Assembly (NCBI GenBank): GCA_029204225.1 | Contig: CM055111.1 | Coordinates: 14,813,861 to 14,877,860, forward strand | DNA length: 64,000 bases | Direction of reading: 5' to 3' | From: Diphasiastrum complanatum | Taxonomy: Eukaryota > Streptophyta > Lycopodiopsida > Lycopodiales > Lycopodiaceae | In this document: piece by piece, positions 36,132 through 46,835 of the stretch | Layout of the letters: every line of letters begins with the position of its first letter | Numbering within the stretch: the stretch's first letter is position 1 | The notes under the pieces: generated by a model | Database searches by the model: none | Seen by the model: only the letters and a program-made list of their open reading frames with translations | Told to the model about the DNA's origin: nothing | Position numbers and translations under genes: made by a program

Positions 36132-36372
36132 GAATATGTATATGTGATAAGGTACAACCATCTTCACATGTGTGAACATCTTAGCATGTGGGAGAATTTA
36201 CTCATTCACATGGAAGTGCTAGCTACATACAAGGAAATAGTGCCAAATGGCAATTTCATAGATTCTAGTAAAAAACTAGTTCACACTTGAGTAGATTGAT
36301 CTAACTTAAATCCAACTATATACAAGTAATCTTTTGGCTTCCACTCACACATGTGAATAGGTTCCACATGTG
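36132..36372 (+). mobile_element. Copia LTR end fragment
   Basis: A short stretch rich in CACATGTG words (near 36160 and 36362) ends at a weak primer site at 36373. It looks like the 3' part of a plus-strand LTR. The left side abuts Gypsy gag. Confidence 0.4.
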
Positions 36373-36384
36373 TGGTATCAGAAT
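36373..36384 (+). other. Degenerate primer-binding site
   Basis: TGGTATCAGAAT matches 10 of 12 bases of the tRNA-Met primer site and follows LTR-like sequence. Confidence 0.45.
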
Positions 36385-36438
36385 GTGAACATTAACCATA
36401 AGATTAACAAGTTTGATCTACAAGTTAAAAGTGACATT

Positions 36439-37028
36439 TCAACAAGATCCACCTCTTGCTTGAAGCCTATATTCTTCATTGATCAAGATCTCTTGAAGAT
36501 CCATCAAACTTGGCAAAGTTCTTTGAATAGAAAGACTTTGTACAATGTTAGCACGAGCATCCAACAAACCATTAAGAATAACTTGAACAAGCTCTCCTTC
36601 CTTAATGCTCTCATCAATGCAAGCCAACTCATCATTCATAGCTTTTACTCTCAAAACAAATGCATCTGGACTCTCTTCACTCTTTTGCAAACATTGAAAG
36701 ATTTGTCTTCTTAGAGTCAACACTCTAGAAGAAGACTTGGATTCATAAATCTTCTTCAAAGCTACACAAGCCTCACTTGATGAAGTACACTTACCAACTT
36801 CCTTGAGAAGTTCATTGGTAACATTCATCTTAATCATATGTAGAGCTCTTTTGGCCCTCTTGTCATACCTCAATTGTCCTTGTTGTGTTCTTGGCCTCTC
36901 CTCCAAACCTACAAAAATATCCAAAACATCATTCATCTCAAGAAGTGATTCCATACTCACTTTCCACAATGGTTGTTTGAGGTAAGCCTATCATTGCCTT
37001 CCAACATGTATCTACTTGATGTAGCCAT
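36439..37028 (-). pseudogene. Copia C gag
   Basis: A UBN2-type Gag. The start MATSSRYMLEGNDRLTS (from 37028) is separated by a frameshift near 36965 from a long open frame: WKVSMESLLEMNDVLDIFV, RALHMIKMNVTNELLKEV, SRVLTLRRQIFQCLQKSEES, VQVILNGLLDARANIVQSL and LPSLMDLQEIL. It stops before the zinc knuckle. Protease and pol are absent. Of the gags in this window it is the most complete in its N-terminal domain. Confidence 0.88.
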
Positions 37029-37619
37029 GTTGCAATGACCTGATCCTTCTCTTTCAATCTTTTCCAATGCACAAAGCACTCTTTTGAAATACAACAAATG
37101 TTTTCAAAAAGAAATCACAAAGATATGGAACCTCTCAATTCTCTTCCAACACTTATATCAAGCAAATTAACACATACAATAGTGAAATCTTGATCAACCT
37201 ATGATCTATCCTCAATCTAATGACTCTTGCCACTTCCTAAGATTGAAACACACTCAAATGAAGTTAAATAACCTCACAAACTAGAGATCCAATCAAAATT
37301 AGGATTTTGACAAAATCACAAAAAAATTGAATATTTCAAATTCTACATGCAATTGCCCAAAACTTGATAGGCAATCTTGTAGCGACCACTTAGGCTAATC
37401 TAATGCATCAAAAATCGGCCAAATCTAGTATGTGAAGTGTAAAATCAGAATTGATCAAGTATATAAATCTATTTTGAGTTTTGATCTACAAAAAATCCAA
37501 TCTACATGTGCAAAGAACTCGATTTCTGAGTAGAAGTCAATCTAGCATGCTCTAGCATTGATATCTCCTCCAAATCCTTGATAGATGTGATTGCTTCCTT
37601 CATAACCTAAAACACAATA
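37029..37619 (-). mobile_element. Copia C leader
   Basis: Non-coding DNA between the gag start and a degenerate primer site. It is AT-rich, with no other features I can name. Confidence 0.55.
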
Positions 37620-37631
37620 GCTCTAGTACCA
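37620..37631 (-). other. Degenerate primer-binding site of Copia C
   Basis: GCTCTAGTACCA differs from the complement of the primer site at two positions and is followed by TGTGAAG, the LTR end. Confidence 0.6.
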
Positions 37632-38165
37632 TGTGAAGAATTTCAGATCACTAATATCCAAAACATCCCTTTGATCTTTGGTTAGAAAGTCAACAAATCA
37701 CCAACCTTGCCAATGTAGAAAAATCAACATCTATTCTATGAATGAGATGCAAACTCTAGTAGATCTTGATCAAACATCAATCAAAACTTGAAATGAAGTT
37801 TTTGTCTATACAAAAATAGTGAGCTATTTGTATTTCACACGTATGGATCCGAATATAACAATGAGCATTCTACACACAAAATTGCAACATATCACCAATA
37901 TAGTGCACCAATGGATAGATGACCCAAAGAGAACGATGTATAAGCATGAAATAAGATAAGAGATAGAGAAATTTTCTCTTTTTATAGCGGGTCCAAACCT
38001 AATTTCAAGCTTTGGTTTCTCTCCATAATGAAATACCCTACTATTTTTGTGACTAGATTCAATGTCTCTACTACTCAAATTGAATCTACCAGAAACTCGT
38101 GTACTAAACTTTTCTAAAGTGTTTATTCAAATGCTTTTAGACTAATATAACTCTTAAAAGCCAAA
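37632..38165 (-). mobile_element. 5' LTR of Copia C
   Basis: It starts TGTGAAGAATTTCAGATC and corresponds, in reverse, to 49868-50495. Shared words include the reversed TATA region TTTTTATAGC (37979-37988) and GTGCACCAATGGATAG. In place of the long CT array of the other copy it has only a short AGATAGAGAAATTTTCTC. The right border is approximate. Confidence 0.8.
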
Positions 38166-38475
38166 CTCTAAGTCTAATATGAAATTGGCCTCAATTGCCA
38201 AATAAACAAATGTAGCAAATTTGACTAAACTAGTTGAAATCTTTCACAGAATCTGTCATTTTCAATTAAATAATTAAATTAAAAAATAATGTGGTGATTG
38301 GAGGTTAGGATTTTTAGTTTGGCAATAGTTTAGGTATATGTTTATATCTATCAGGTGTCTAGTGAATATCTACAATGTGCAAAGTATCCATATGGGTCTT
38401 TATCCTACCCATATGGTAAAAGTTCTTGAAATGAAGTTTTTGTCTATACAAAAATAGTGAGCTACTTGTATTTCA
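38166..38475. repeat. LTR C scrap, including a 51-bp direct repeat
   Basis: The last 51 bases (38425-38475) repeat 37787-37837 of LTR C with one substitution. The remainder shows no coding similarity. The repeat ends exactly at the start of LTR D1. Confidence 0.7.
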
Positions 38476-39302
38476 TGTGAAAAAAGTACAAAAAGGACCA
38501 AGAGTGGATCTTAATCTGATCCTCAAGAGGGATTGGTTGTCAGATTACTTGATCTATCAATCTACTTGAGATTAAGATTAATCTAGATCAATTCTAGACA
38601 CAAAATCCTAACAAGAACAATCATTAGTTGAAGGTAGGTGTACTTTCTGGTTTTCCACGTGTGAAACCCTGTCTGAGTACGGACTCCAACTTGAAAATCA
38701 AGTACACATTGATAGCACCTCAAAACAATCAAAACAAATGTAGACAAATGGAGAGAATCACTCAAAATTGCTTCCAAAACCATGATTGGTGTCTCACACT
38801 GATTATGGCCAAATGTGGCTCTATATATACAATAAGTGGGAGCTCGTGGTACTGATCATCCCTTTGATCCCACATGTGTGAAGGTGCTTTGTCATATGAT
38901 GATTCATCATGCAAAACTGACACTTGGACAAAACCTTCTATTTTGAGCACTTTTGGTCCATTTTCCTTATATATGGAGATCTACTTGAAAATCTTCTAGA
39001 AGTCAGAATTCGTCTACTTCAGCTTATTCCACACATGTGAGCTGTCCTCTACACATGGGATGTGACACCTAACCAAAGGATGTGGCTCAAGCAATAGCTG
39101 ATGCCATGTGTCATATGTCTAAAAAACTAGTTTTTGGCCTTTTTAGCCACTAGAACTTGAATTAAATCATATGTACAACCTATATGATTATGGTACATGA
39201 CAAGTACACTATTTTCACACAAGGGAACAGGCTCCACACATGTGTGTTTATCTATATACAAGATTTTTGGCCTCTACCAAGCTTATTTTTGCATTTTTCA
39301 CA
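38476..39302 (-). mobile_element. 3' LTR of Copia element D1
   Basis: An 827-bp LTR, TGTGAAAAAAG...TTTTCACA on the plus strand. A polypurine tract (CTCCTCCT on the plus strand, 39304-39311) lies on its right, which makes it the 3' LTR of a minus-strand element. It is nearly the reverse complement of 43063-43895. It carries several CACATGTG palindromes. Confidence 0.9.
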
Positions 39303-39593
39303 CTCCTCCTAAAAAATCTAGCTTGGTAAATCTAGCTTGATGGAAAACATGATGATCTTGAACTTGACTCCATGGGCTGAATTGGTCTTTGCTGGTTCAA
39401 AAGGTGTGAAGATCAGCCAATGAGCTTGATGTTGATCTGAAATCACCATATCCATGATAGTGCTTCTTTGATGTTGACATCTTTGATGAACTTGAGAGCT
39501 TTGCACATCCTAGCATCTTCGAAATTGATTCCTTCGAAATTTCATGTAGATGCTTGACTTTGAGGCTTGCTCCTTCACATGAGATATGCTCCT

Positions 39594-40235
39594 CTATGTG
39601 AGCCACATGGAATCAACCATATTTCTTGAGTTTCTTTTTGGAATCACAACTTGAGAAGATCTCTCCTCGTCAATCCTTGGCACAGTGAGATGATTCTTTA
39701 ATATCCTCTTCATGGTGCTCCTTCTTGATGGAAATCCGAGACCTCCATGTCTCATAATGATCACAACAACTATGACCACACAATATGCACTTCCTATGAT
39801 TATCAAAATTACTAATGCTAGAAACATAAGTCCAAAAATCACACAACTTGGCATGATTTTTCTAATATTGAAATCAAAAGGCATTTCCATCTCAATAAGG
39901 CTAACTACTTGCTTATGGATATAAGTGTCCACTTTGGATGCTTCACTTATTCTCATAAGAAGTTTACAACTTGCCTTTAAGATTGAAAACTTACAATTTT
40001 CATCTTTATGAATGAACACATCATTCATGATCTTATTGAAACCAAAAGATCCTACATTATGAAGATATTTCCATTTCCTTGACTTCATGACTAATGTAAG
40101 CTTACAAGGAAAACATATTTTGCTATCTTTTAAGGCATCACACTCAACTAGTATTGCCTTGATCCACCTTTGAGATACAAAAATCTCTTCAAAGCAAAAT
40201 GGTTCTTCATAAGTTGACATGAGAGCATAAATCAA
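39594..40235 (-). CDS. Copia D1 open frame with a membrane-like segment
   Basis: This 213-codon frame begins MIYALMSTYEEPFCFEEIFV and QRWIKAILVECDAL, which matches the start of Copia RT (EPxxFxEA...WxxAMxxExxAL). After about residue 45, where RT fingers and palm should follow, the sequence is unrelated to RT. It continues for about 165 open codons with a strongly hydrophobic stretch at about 130-158 (CVIFGLMFLALVILIIIGS) followed by a basic tail (RRSTMKRILKNH). It then runs to the polypurine tract. RT and RNase H are missing. Whether this is a read-through of junk or a captured coding piece is unclear. Confidence 0.5.
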   Translation of the reverse strand: MIYALMSTYEEPFCFEEIFVSQRWIKAILVECDALKDSKICFPCKLTLVMKSRKWKYLHNVGSFGFNKIMNDVFIHKDENCKFSILKASCKLLMRISEASKVDTYIHKQVVSLIEMEMPFDFNIRKIMPSCVIFGLMFLALVILIIIGSAYCVVIVVVIIMRHGGLGFPSRRSTMKRILKNHLTVPRIDEERSSQVVIPKRNSRNMVDSMWLT

Positions 40236-40242
40236 ACTATTT

Positions 40243-40910
40243 TCATTTTGTGTGGCTTGTGTGGGTTGATCGTCGATTCAAGCTGATGTATGTGGTACTC
40301 ATCAGTGGTGATTGTGGTTGAAAATCTTGGGGGGCTTGCGTGGATTTGGTTTGGGTGAGCGGGTGAGGGACCCCTTCAGTTGAGATCTGACAATCGGCTC
40401 TGGTTGAGATTTGAATGAAGGATTTCAACTCTGGTCGAGATTTGAAGCAGGCCGTCAGTTGAGATCTAACTGTAGCGCATCGGTCGAGATTAGACTGAGG
40501 GCTGTCGGTTGAGATGTCACAGAGTGCCGTCAGTTGAGATCTGAGAGATGGGCGTCGGTTGAGATCTAACGTAGGGCCGTTGATCGAGATTGGACTGAGG
40601 GCTGTCGGTTGAGATGTCACAGAGTGCCATCAGTTGAGATCTGAGAGATGGGCGTCGGTTGAGATCTAACGTAGGGCTGTCGGTCGCGATTGGACTGAGG
40701 GCTGTCGATTGAGATGTCACAGAGCACCGTCGGTTGAAATCTGAACGATTGGCTTTGGTTGAGATTTCACTGAGGGCCGTCGGTTGAGATCTAACTGTAG
40801 CGCATCGGTCGAGATTGGACTGAGGGTTGTCGGTTGAGATCTGAGAGATGGGCGTCGATTGAGACCTAATGTAGGGCCGTCGGTCGAGATTGAAGAGATG
40901 GCTCTGGCTC
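40243..40910 (-). repeat. 100-bp minisatellite in the integrase-RT linker
   Basis: A tandem array with a period of 100 bases, seen at GACTGAGG 40493, 40593 and 40693. It is built of four subunits of about 25 bases, each containing GTCGGTTGAGAT or a variant. On the minus strand it stays open and encodes variants of CDISTDSPQSNLD and RPSVRSQPTP. As 100 is not a multiple of three, successive units encode the same peptides in different frames. The right part (40780-40910) is more diverged. Confidence 0.85.
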
Positions 40911-41270
40911 CAGTGGAGAGGGAGGGTGAGAGGACGTAAGAACAGTTAAATGGTATGCGGTCATTTACAATGGAATGCAACTAGATACGATTGAAAGTGT
41001 GTTGCGGTGGAGGTGGTCCAGGGTAGTCGTAGTGCGGATGAATATGGTTGGATGCAGCGGCGATGGATGAAAGCGGTTGTGTGGAATGGAAGCGGTGTCG
41101 ACGAAATGGGGATTGCGGTTGCGACGATGGAAGATGGGAGGTGGTTTAATGTCGATGGTATGTGGTAGACTACGAAGTGATCGTTCTAGGGCGAAATGGC
41201 GGTGGAATGTGGAGTCTGGTTGAGATGATAATTCGTGGAATGTGAAGGTGACCATTGGCAGCATTTCAGG
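40911..41270 (-). pseudogene. His/Pro/Arg-rich open stretch beside the minisatellite
   Basis: A 99-codon minus frame (40965-41264) continues in character from the minisatellite region, rich in His, Pro, Thr and Arg (RRNRNPHFVD, TTTTLDHLHRN). It may be more of the Copia linker. I do not recognise it. Confidence 0.3.
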
Positions 41271-41382
41271 TATAGCAGTTCCTTCGCATAATAAATAGGG
41301 ATAATAATTTGAATATGGATTTCATATGAAAAATCTTCTCTATGTTTATATTATGAGGCTAATCACATTTTTGTATTCTCTT

Positions 41383-42560
41383 ATAGGTGCTGAAAGAATA
41401 CCATGACATTCTCTCATGGATATTTAATAGAACATCATATCCTGCCACCATAAAAAAATCACATGGAGAGAGTTCCACTCAATATTCCTAGAATTGGCAC
41501 TTTTAACATTGAATGGCATTTAGCAAGAGATCTGAAGACATTAAATCGTATGTTCAATGTATCTCATGGCGCTAACTCTAAACACCCTTGTTTGTACTGC
41601 ATGAAAACAGCAAAAGACATGACAAAGAGTACATGAATATCAAGAGATCGAGAAGATCCTAATTGGAAACCTGTACTACCGATTCTTCTACGAAATGTTC
41701 ATATCTGTACATTGCATGCGGAGGTGTGTATTATAGAAAAAATCATTTATCTTCACATCTTGTTTGCATGGAATTTCGAGCCAGAGGCAGCGGCGCCAAA
41801 ATTGTAGCATGTATTTCCTATCCACCTTCAACCCTAGACCCAAGAACATCAAGCATCAAAGGATATGAAGAGGATTAACATGTTCTCATGCGGGGATTCG
41901 TTTCCATGAGAGCGTTAACATAGTTCATAATCAAGCACTTACATAAAGGCCACGTTAAAATAAAAAAAGATGACAAGCTATCAGGTGAAACATGAAATAT
42001 TCCATGCAAGCCGAGCATTGAAGGTTCTAAAGCTCAAAGATTTTTATCAAATTATTTTGGCAAACAATCCAAGGTTCAATACACAGTTTGAAAAGAAATT
42101 ATTGTAGCAACTCGAGATTTTGAAGAAGACTTATTCTACTCGTATACACAAAGTAGAAGTTTGGAAAAAGTTAGACAACATGGTGAAATACTTGAGAAAA
42201 GATAAATTTTCAAATATTGATGTACAAATGATACAGAAAACAACCAATGAATTTGTGGATGCAGTTCAAAGTGCAAGGGGTGTGGATCATATAACACATT
42301 ATATGGTAAGATTTTGATTTTACACTACGGTAGACAAATATGTGCAATTAAATTAGATACTTTTGGTACCGATTTAGATTATGTTTTTATGACATGTAGC
42401 ACATATCACGACATCATTCAACATTCTTTGCAAGAACTTGTGAAAGTCTTAGCATATGGTCATCGCAAGGAATGGAAAAATCTCATTGTACCACCACAAC
42501 AACCGCTTTCCACTCGTCCACCGTAGCAACCGCAATACACTGCACCACCTGTCCTCACCC
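41383..42560 (+). pseudogene. Unidentified transposon-like coding region
   Basis: The plus strand has broken coding sequence with non-random composition. FNIEWHLARDLKTLNRMF and SKHPCLYCMKTAKDM come first (41495-41635), then DREDPNWKPVLPILLRNVHI and CTLHAEVCIIEKIIYLHILF (41645-41790). Further frames follow at 42120-42317 (KVEVWKKLDNMVKYLRKDKF) and 42314-42526. The arrangement of a CxxC motif, then a His/Asp-bearing LHAxxRIxEK-like segment, resembles large uncharacterised transposon proteins. I cannot name the family. Stops and frameshifts make it non-functional. The start may follow a splice-acceptor-like TTCTCTTATAG at 41379-41389. Confidence 0.4.
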
Positions 42561-43062
42561 GTCGCGACCACACTCCAGATATCATTTTCTGATTGAACAC
42601 TGAAAGTGAGGCCTTCTGAGGCTTCTGAATTTGAAAGTGCTCCATTCATGATCGTGAGACTGACTCTTTCCATTTTTTGTCCTTTTATGATTTCAGACTC
42701 ATCTAACTTGAGAACAACTATCAACTTTTTATTGACATTCTCATTTGTAATATCGTAAAAATTTATGATGACTGATTAATGTCAATAAATAAATTGTTGA
42801 AATTGTTATAAGGTAGACTTTTTCCTTTCGAACAATACACTTCATTGATATGAGATGGATTACCAACTATTGTCTGCATACTTTGGTTTAACATGTCTTT
42901 TATTTTAAGATGAAATGGTCATGGGATTAGAAACTTTTTCATAATTATCTATACAAATGCCCCCTTATCATCTTAAACATTGTTGCATATGCTTCCCTAC
43001 TGATGCTAGAAAAGTCACATGCCCCCCTGAAGCAATGTAGTGTCTAATATTTTTCCAACTTC
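42561..43062. other. No recognisable gene
   Basis: Short frames only. The end of the preceding coding-like region may extend a little into it. Confidence 0.4.
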
Positions 43063-43895
43063 TGTGAAAAATGCAAAAATAAGCTTGGTAGAGGCCAAAA
43101 ATCTTGTATATAGATAAACACACATGTGTGGAGCCTGTTCCCACGTATGAAACTAGTGTACTTGTCATATACCATAATCGTATAGGATGTACATATGATT
43201 TAATTCAAGTTCTAGTGGCTAAAAAGGCCAAAAACTAGTTTTCTAGACATATGACACATGGCATCAATCTATTGATTGCATGAGCCACATCCTTTGGTTA
43301 GGTGTCACATCCCATGTGTAGAGGACAGCTCACATGTGTGGAATAAGCTGAAGTAGACGAATTCTGACTTCTAGAAGATTTTCAAGTAGATCTCCATATA
43401 TAAGGAAAATGGACCAAAAGTGCTCAAAATAGAAGGTTTTGTCCAAGTGTCAGTTTTGCATGATGAATCATCATATGACAAAGCACCTTCACACATGTGG
43501 GATCAGAGGGATGATCAGTACCACGAGCTCCCACTTATTGTATATATAGAGCCACATTTGGCCATAATCATTGTGAGACACCAATCTTGGTTTTGAAAGC
43601 TTTTTTGAGTGATTCTCTCCATTTGTCTACATTTGTTTTGATTGTTTTGAGGTTCTATCAATGTGTACTTGATTTTTTAGGTTGGAGTCCGTACTCAGAC
43701 AGTGTTTCACACGTGTGAAACCATAAAGTACACTTACCTTCAATTAATGATTGTTCTTGTTAGAATTTTGTGTCTAGAATTGATCTAGATTGATCATAGT
43801 ATGAAGTAGATTGATAGATCAAGTAATCTGACAACCAATCCCTCTTGAGGATCAGATTAGGATCCCCTCTTGGTCCTTTTTGTACTTTTTCCACA
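43063..43895 (+). mobile_element. 5' LTR of Copia element D2
   Basis: An 833-bp LTR TGTGAAAAATGC...TTCCACA with an exact primer site directly after it. It is the inverted counterpart of D1 (38476-39302). It carries CACATGTG palindromes and one TTCACACGTGTGAA palindrome at 43706-43719. A TATATATAG near 43542-43550 may be its TATA box. Confidence 0.9.
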
Positions 43896-43907
43896 TGGTA
43901 TCAGAGC
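43896..43907 (+). other. Primer-binding site of Copia D2
   Basis: Exact TGGTATCAGAGC abutting the LTR end CCACA. Confidence 0.95.
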
Positions 43908-44630
43908 CAAGTACAAGAGGTTTTATTAAAATTGATAGGGTTGATCCAAATCAAAGCCAAAATTAGCAACTTTTAGGAAACTAGTCAAATTTTGGGTAGC
44001 GAGTTGGATTTGATAGATATTCTCAAAATTTTTGGACCAGAACTTGTTGTGGGCTGTAGGAACCCTTTTCACATGTGTGAGGCCGTACAGCTCCAGTTTT
44101 GGCTAAGAAATTTCAAAAATTTGTAGAATTTGACTCACATACCCAATTCGAGTGATTTTTGGTGCAAAATCAAGCATTTTCTATAGTAAATCTAATCCTT
44201 TGATTAGTTCTTGGATTAGATCAGCCAAAAAATTAAAATTGAAGCTTGAAATAGGTTCATTAATTGATCTTCTCTGATTTTTTGAGTGTATGTTGAAGTT
44301 AAGAGAGATTTTGCTAAAAATCATAGATTAAGGAGTGATATGCAAGGTGAGAGGTTGAAATCCATTGTACCATCACTCTAGATTTGTTCAAGAGTGATAG
44401 GGTCAAGTTTAGCATCAATTTGCTAGAAAACAACTTTGGATCTGTCCTCCAAGTGAAACCTTTGAGAGTTTCTAGTGCATATAGAGCATCTATGCAAATC
44501 TTTTGTAGAATTTGACATAGATTGGCTTCAATTAAGAGTTCTGGAAAAGAGATTGAGATCCAAGTCACATTGTTCAACCCTACTCAATTTGTTTGAGTGA
44601 TTGTAAGGTTTGAAAAGAGTCATTAAGGTG
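43908..44630 (+). mobile_element. Copia D2 leader
   Basis: Leader DNA with no coding similarity. It has a TTCACATGTGTGA palindrome at about 44070. The element breaks off near 44660, before any recognisable gag. Confidence 0.6.
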
Positions 44631-44631
44631 T

Positions 44632-45015
44632 CTATGGCAAATGTGTAGAGAGAGATTCAATATTAACAAGAGACAAATATGAGATACGCATGGATTGAAG
44701 TGCAATTTTTATCTCATCATTACTAGTTGTATAATGATGCAAAGAAGATTTCAACCTTTGGATCTCCTCCTTGAGCATCTCATTTTCATCCAAACAAGTT
44801 TTCATCTTTGTAGATTTTTCTTCGCACTCCTTTGATATTTTCCTTGATTCCTCTTCCAAATAATGTATTCTTTGCATTGAATGTGCATTTCCATAGAGCA
44901 TCAAATTCTCACAGTAACCCAAAAGGCCATTTTTACCATGACACATATAGATTATTGACTGACTCACCGAATGAAAATCTGGATGTTGCAATGAACATGG
45001 ATCAATAAGATACAA
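44632..45015 (-). pseudogene. Coiled-coil protein fragment of unknown origin
   Basis: A 127-codon minus frame has a Cys/His-bearing N-terminal half (IIYMCHGKNGLLGYCENLM) and a charged heptad-like C-terminal half (YLEEESRKISKECEEKS, EMLKEEIQRLKSSLHHY) typical of a coiled coil. It is not a Gag, protease, RT or integrase motif, and it is antisense to the Copia leader next to it. It may be a scrap of a host gene or of another element. The similarity could extend upstream to about 45060. Low certainty. Confidence 0.35.
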
Positions 45016-45059
45016 TGTTCCTGATGACTATAGATCTACATGCTTTAGCTTTTCCTCCC

Positions 45060-45560
45060 TGTATCGGACCGTATCAGAAGTTCACAATTTGGGTTGTTTT
45101 GAATTTCTTGTCCTGAGCGGAGCATATTCTGGTGACAGATCCACATGAAGATGATAAAACTTTGTCATCAGTACAGTAGTATAGTAACAAACAACACAAT
45201 GACAATAACAAAGTTGGAGATGGCGCTAACGACTCTGCTAGAGATAGAGATGGCGCTAAACACTTGTTTTTGACCCTGGAGATAGAGATGCGTAGGCTTT
45301 TTTCAGAAATGTCACTCCTAATTCAAATTTTTAAGTGTTCCCAACTATTGGGAGGGAATATTTCAACATTTTGAAAAATTATATTTTAACTATGGTTAGG
45401 CACCAGTGAAGTTTGATGTGATTAAACTAAGCTGCATTCATTTACATGGAAAGTAGTGTGGGCAGATGCGTAAAGAAGTTAGAAAATGATATTATAATTT
45501 TTTTTGTAGTTATTTTTCTCGCTCCTACATGGCATTTCTTACAGGGCCCTCTTTGGGCCC
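45060..45560. other. No recognisable gene
   Basis: A GAGATGGCGCTAA word occurs twice near 45218 and 45248 with related flanks. No coding similarity until the LINE remnant. Confidence 0.4.
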
Positions 45561-45569
45561 CTATTTTCT

Positions 45570-45957
45570 CTAATGACTGTTGTTTTGTAGACTTCAAGAA
45601 GGCCTTTGATTATATTCCTCGCTCACTGCTCATTCAGAGACTCCGAGATCTTGGCTCCCACCAACATCATTTTGGCTGTGATGGCATTTTTATGAGCATG
45701 TCCTGAGATGTTTCCGACATAGTAGTGGCATCTGTGATCATGTCTAGAACACTATTGGGGTGAATCAAGGTTGCTCCCTCTCACCGATCCTCTTTGGCCT
45801 ATATATTGATGAGTTGGAGATTCCAGAATCACCAGACCTCATATACAAAGACGCACTACACACGCTCATGCTCATAGACGACGCCAGTAGCAGGCTCCAA
45901 TGCTACCTCATGCTGCAGCTCGCATTACATCTTTCTACAACATCAGCACAGACATGA
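45570..45957 (+). pseudogene. LINE reverse transcriptase fragment
   Basis: The plus strand encodes CFVDFKKAFDYIPRSLLIQRL, motif A of non-LTR RT (DFKKAFD). After a frameshift near 45757 follows NQGCSLSPILFGLYIDELE, motif B (QGCxLSPxLF). Then LMLIDDASSRL stands where LLYADDxxL (motif C) is expected, with the Asp pair kept. Everything else of the element, including endonuclease and ORF1, is missing. It is a dead LINE relic of the L1/RTE-like type. Confidence 0.82.
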
Positions 45958-46711
45958 CATCCTAACATGGATACATATTATTATTATGCACATGCACTCT
46001 CATTTTAGCATTTATCTTAGTTTGTACTAAATGTTTTCTTTATTATAGGTTCGGAGACGTTTTATGTGTTGTCACATACTTGACATGTACTTCATTAGTC
46101 TTATATGCCTTTTGGCATGGAAAAGACATTCATAAAGCTTTATTTCTTTCTTCTTCTTTCTCACAGGGACCCAACTCCCTTGGATCCCAAACCCAACTTG
46201 AAACTGAACTGTTGGCGGATTCTTTGAGACCAACACGCGGAAAAGGCTAAAAGATGTGGTTCTAAAAAGTATGACGGCAGCAAGAGAATGCGGCAGATTC
46301 TTCATGAGTCAACATTGCAGTTGTTGGGGGTATGCCCGTGTAAATAAATAAATTAGTCGAAAATAGTAGAAATAAGTTGCGAGGGTTATGGCATCCTGTG
46401 TGCGTAAGCCCATGGCCCCTAATGAGCACTTGTATATAATCTATTTTGAAATAAACTAGACTTTGGGCCATGTGATTAAAATAATATTAAAAGGCCAAAG
46501 TTTAAATCAAACTTAAGTAGTTAAGTGATGTGTGCTTCTTTGTACACCATAGATTAGTTTGTGTTTCTTGGAAGGGTGTGAATTTCAATCCCACCTCCTT
46601 GCAAGTAGCCAATAGAAGGCAAGGGACAAGGGCCACCCCAAAGATAAAAAAGCACCTATTGTACACCATTTTTAATATACTATTTTGAATAGAGGAATCT
46701 CTACTCAACTT
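45958..46711. other. No recognisable gene
   Basis: Short spurious frames only. Confidence 0.4.
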
Positions 46712-46835
46712 TGTCCCTCTCCTCTCCTCTCCTCCATCTCTCTCTCCCTCTCTACTTCTTGGTTCTTGATCTCTCTCTCCCTCTTGGAAGATCCAAGCTC
46801 TCTCCCTCTCTCTCTCTCTCTCTCCATCCATCCAT
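46712..46835. repeat. CT-rich low-complexity tract
   Basis: CTCTCCTCTCC, CTCTCTCCCT and (CCAT)n units alternate over about 120 bases. A GT-rich/splice-donor-like CAAGGTAGGTTC occurs at about 46899; alone it proves nothing. Confidence 0.8.

Noticed and set aside
38425-38475. 51-bp repeat as a target-site duplication of element D1
   Set aside because: Far longer than the 5-bp duplications of LTR elements, and its partner lies inside LTR C; more likely a scrap of LTR C.
40243-40910. Minisatellite considered as a CRISPR-like array
   Set aside because: Units are contiguous with no unique spacers, and the context is a plant retroelement.
41663-41878. 71-codon plus frame starting METCTTDSST
   Set aside because: The neighbouring frame over the same bases has the conserved-looking blocks, so this is a shadow.
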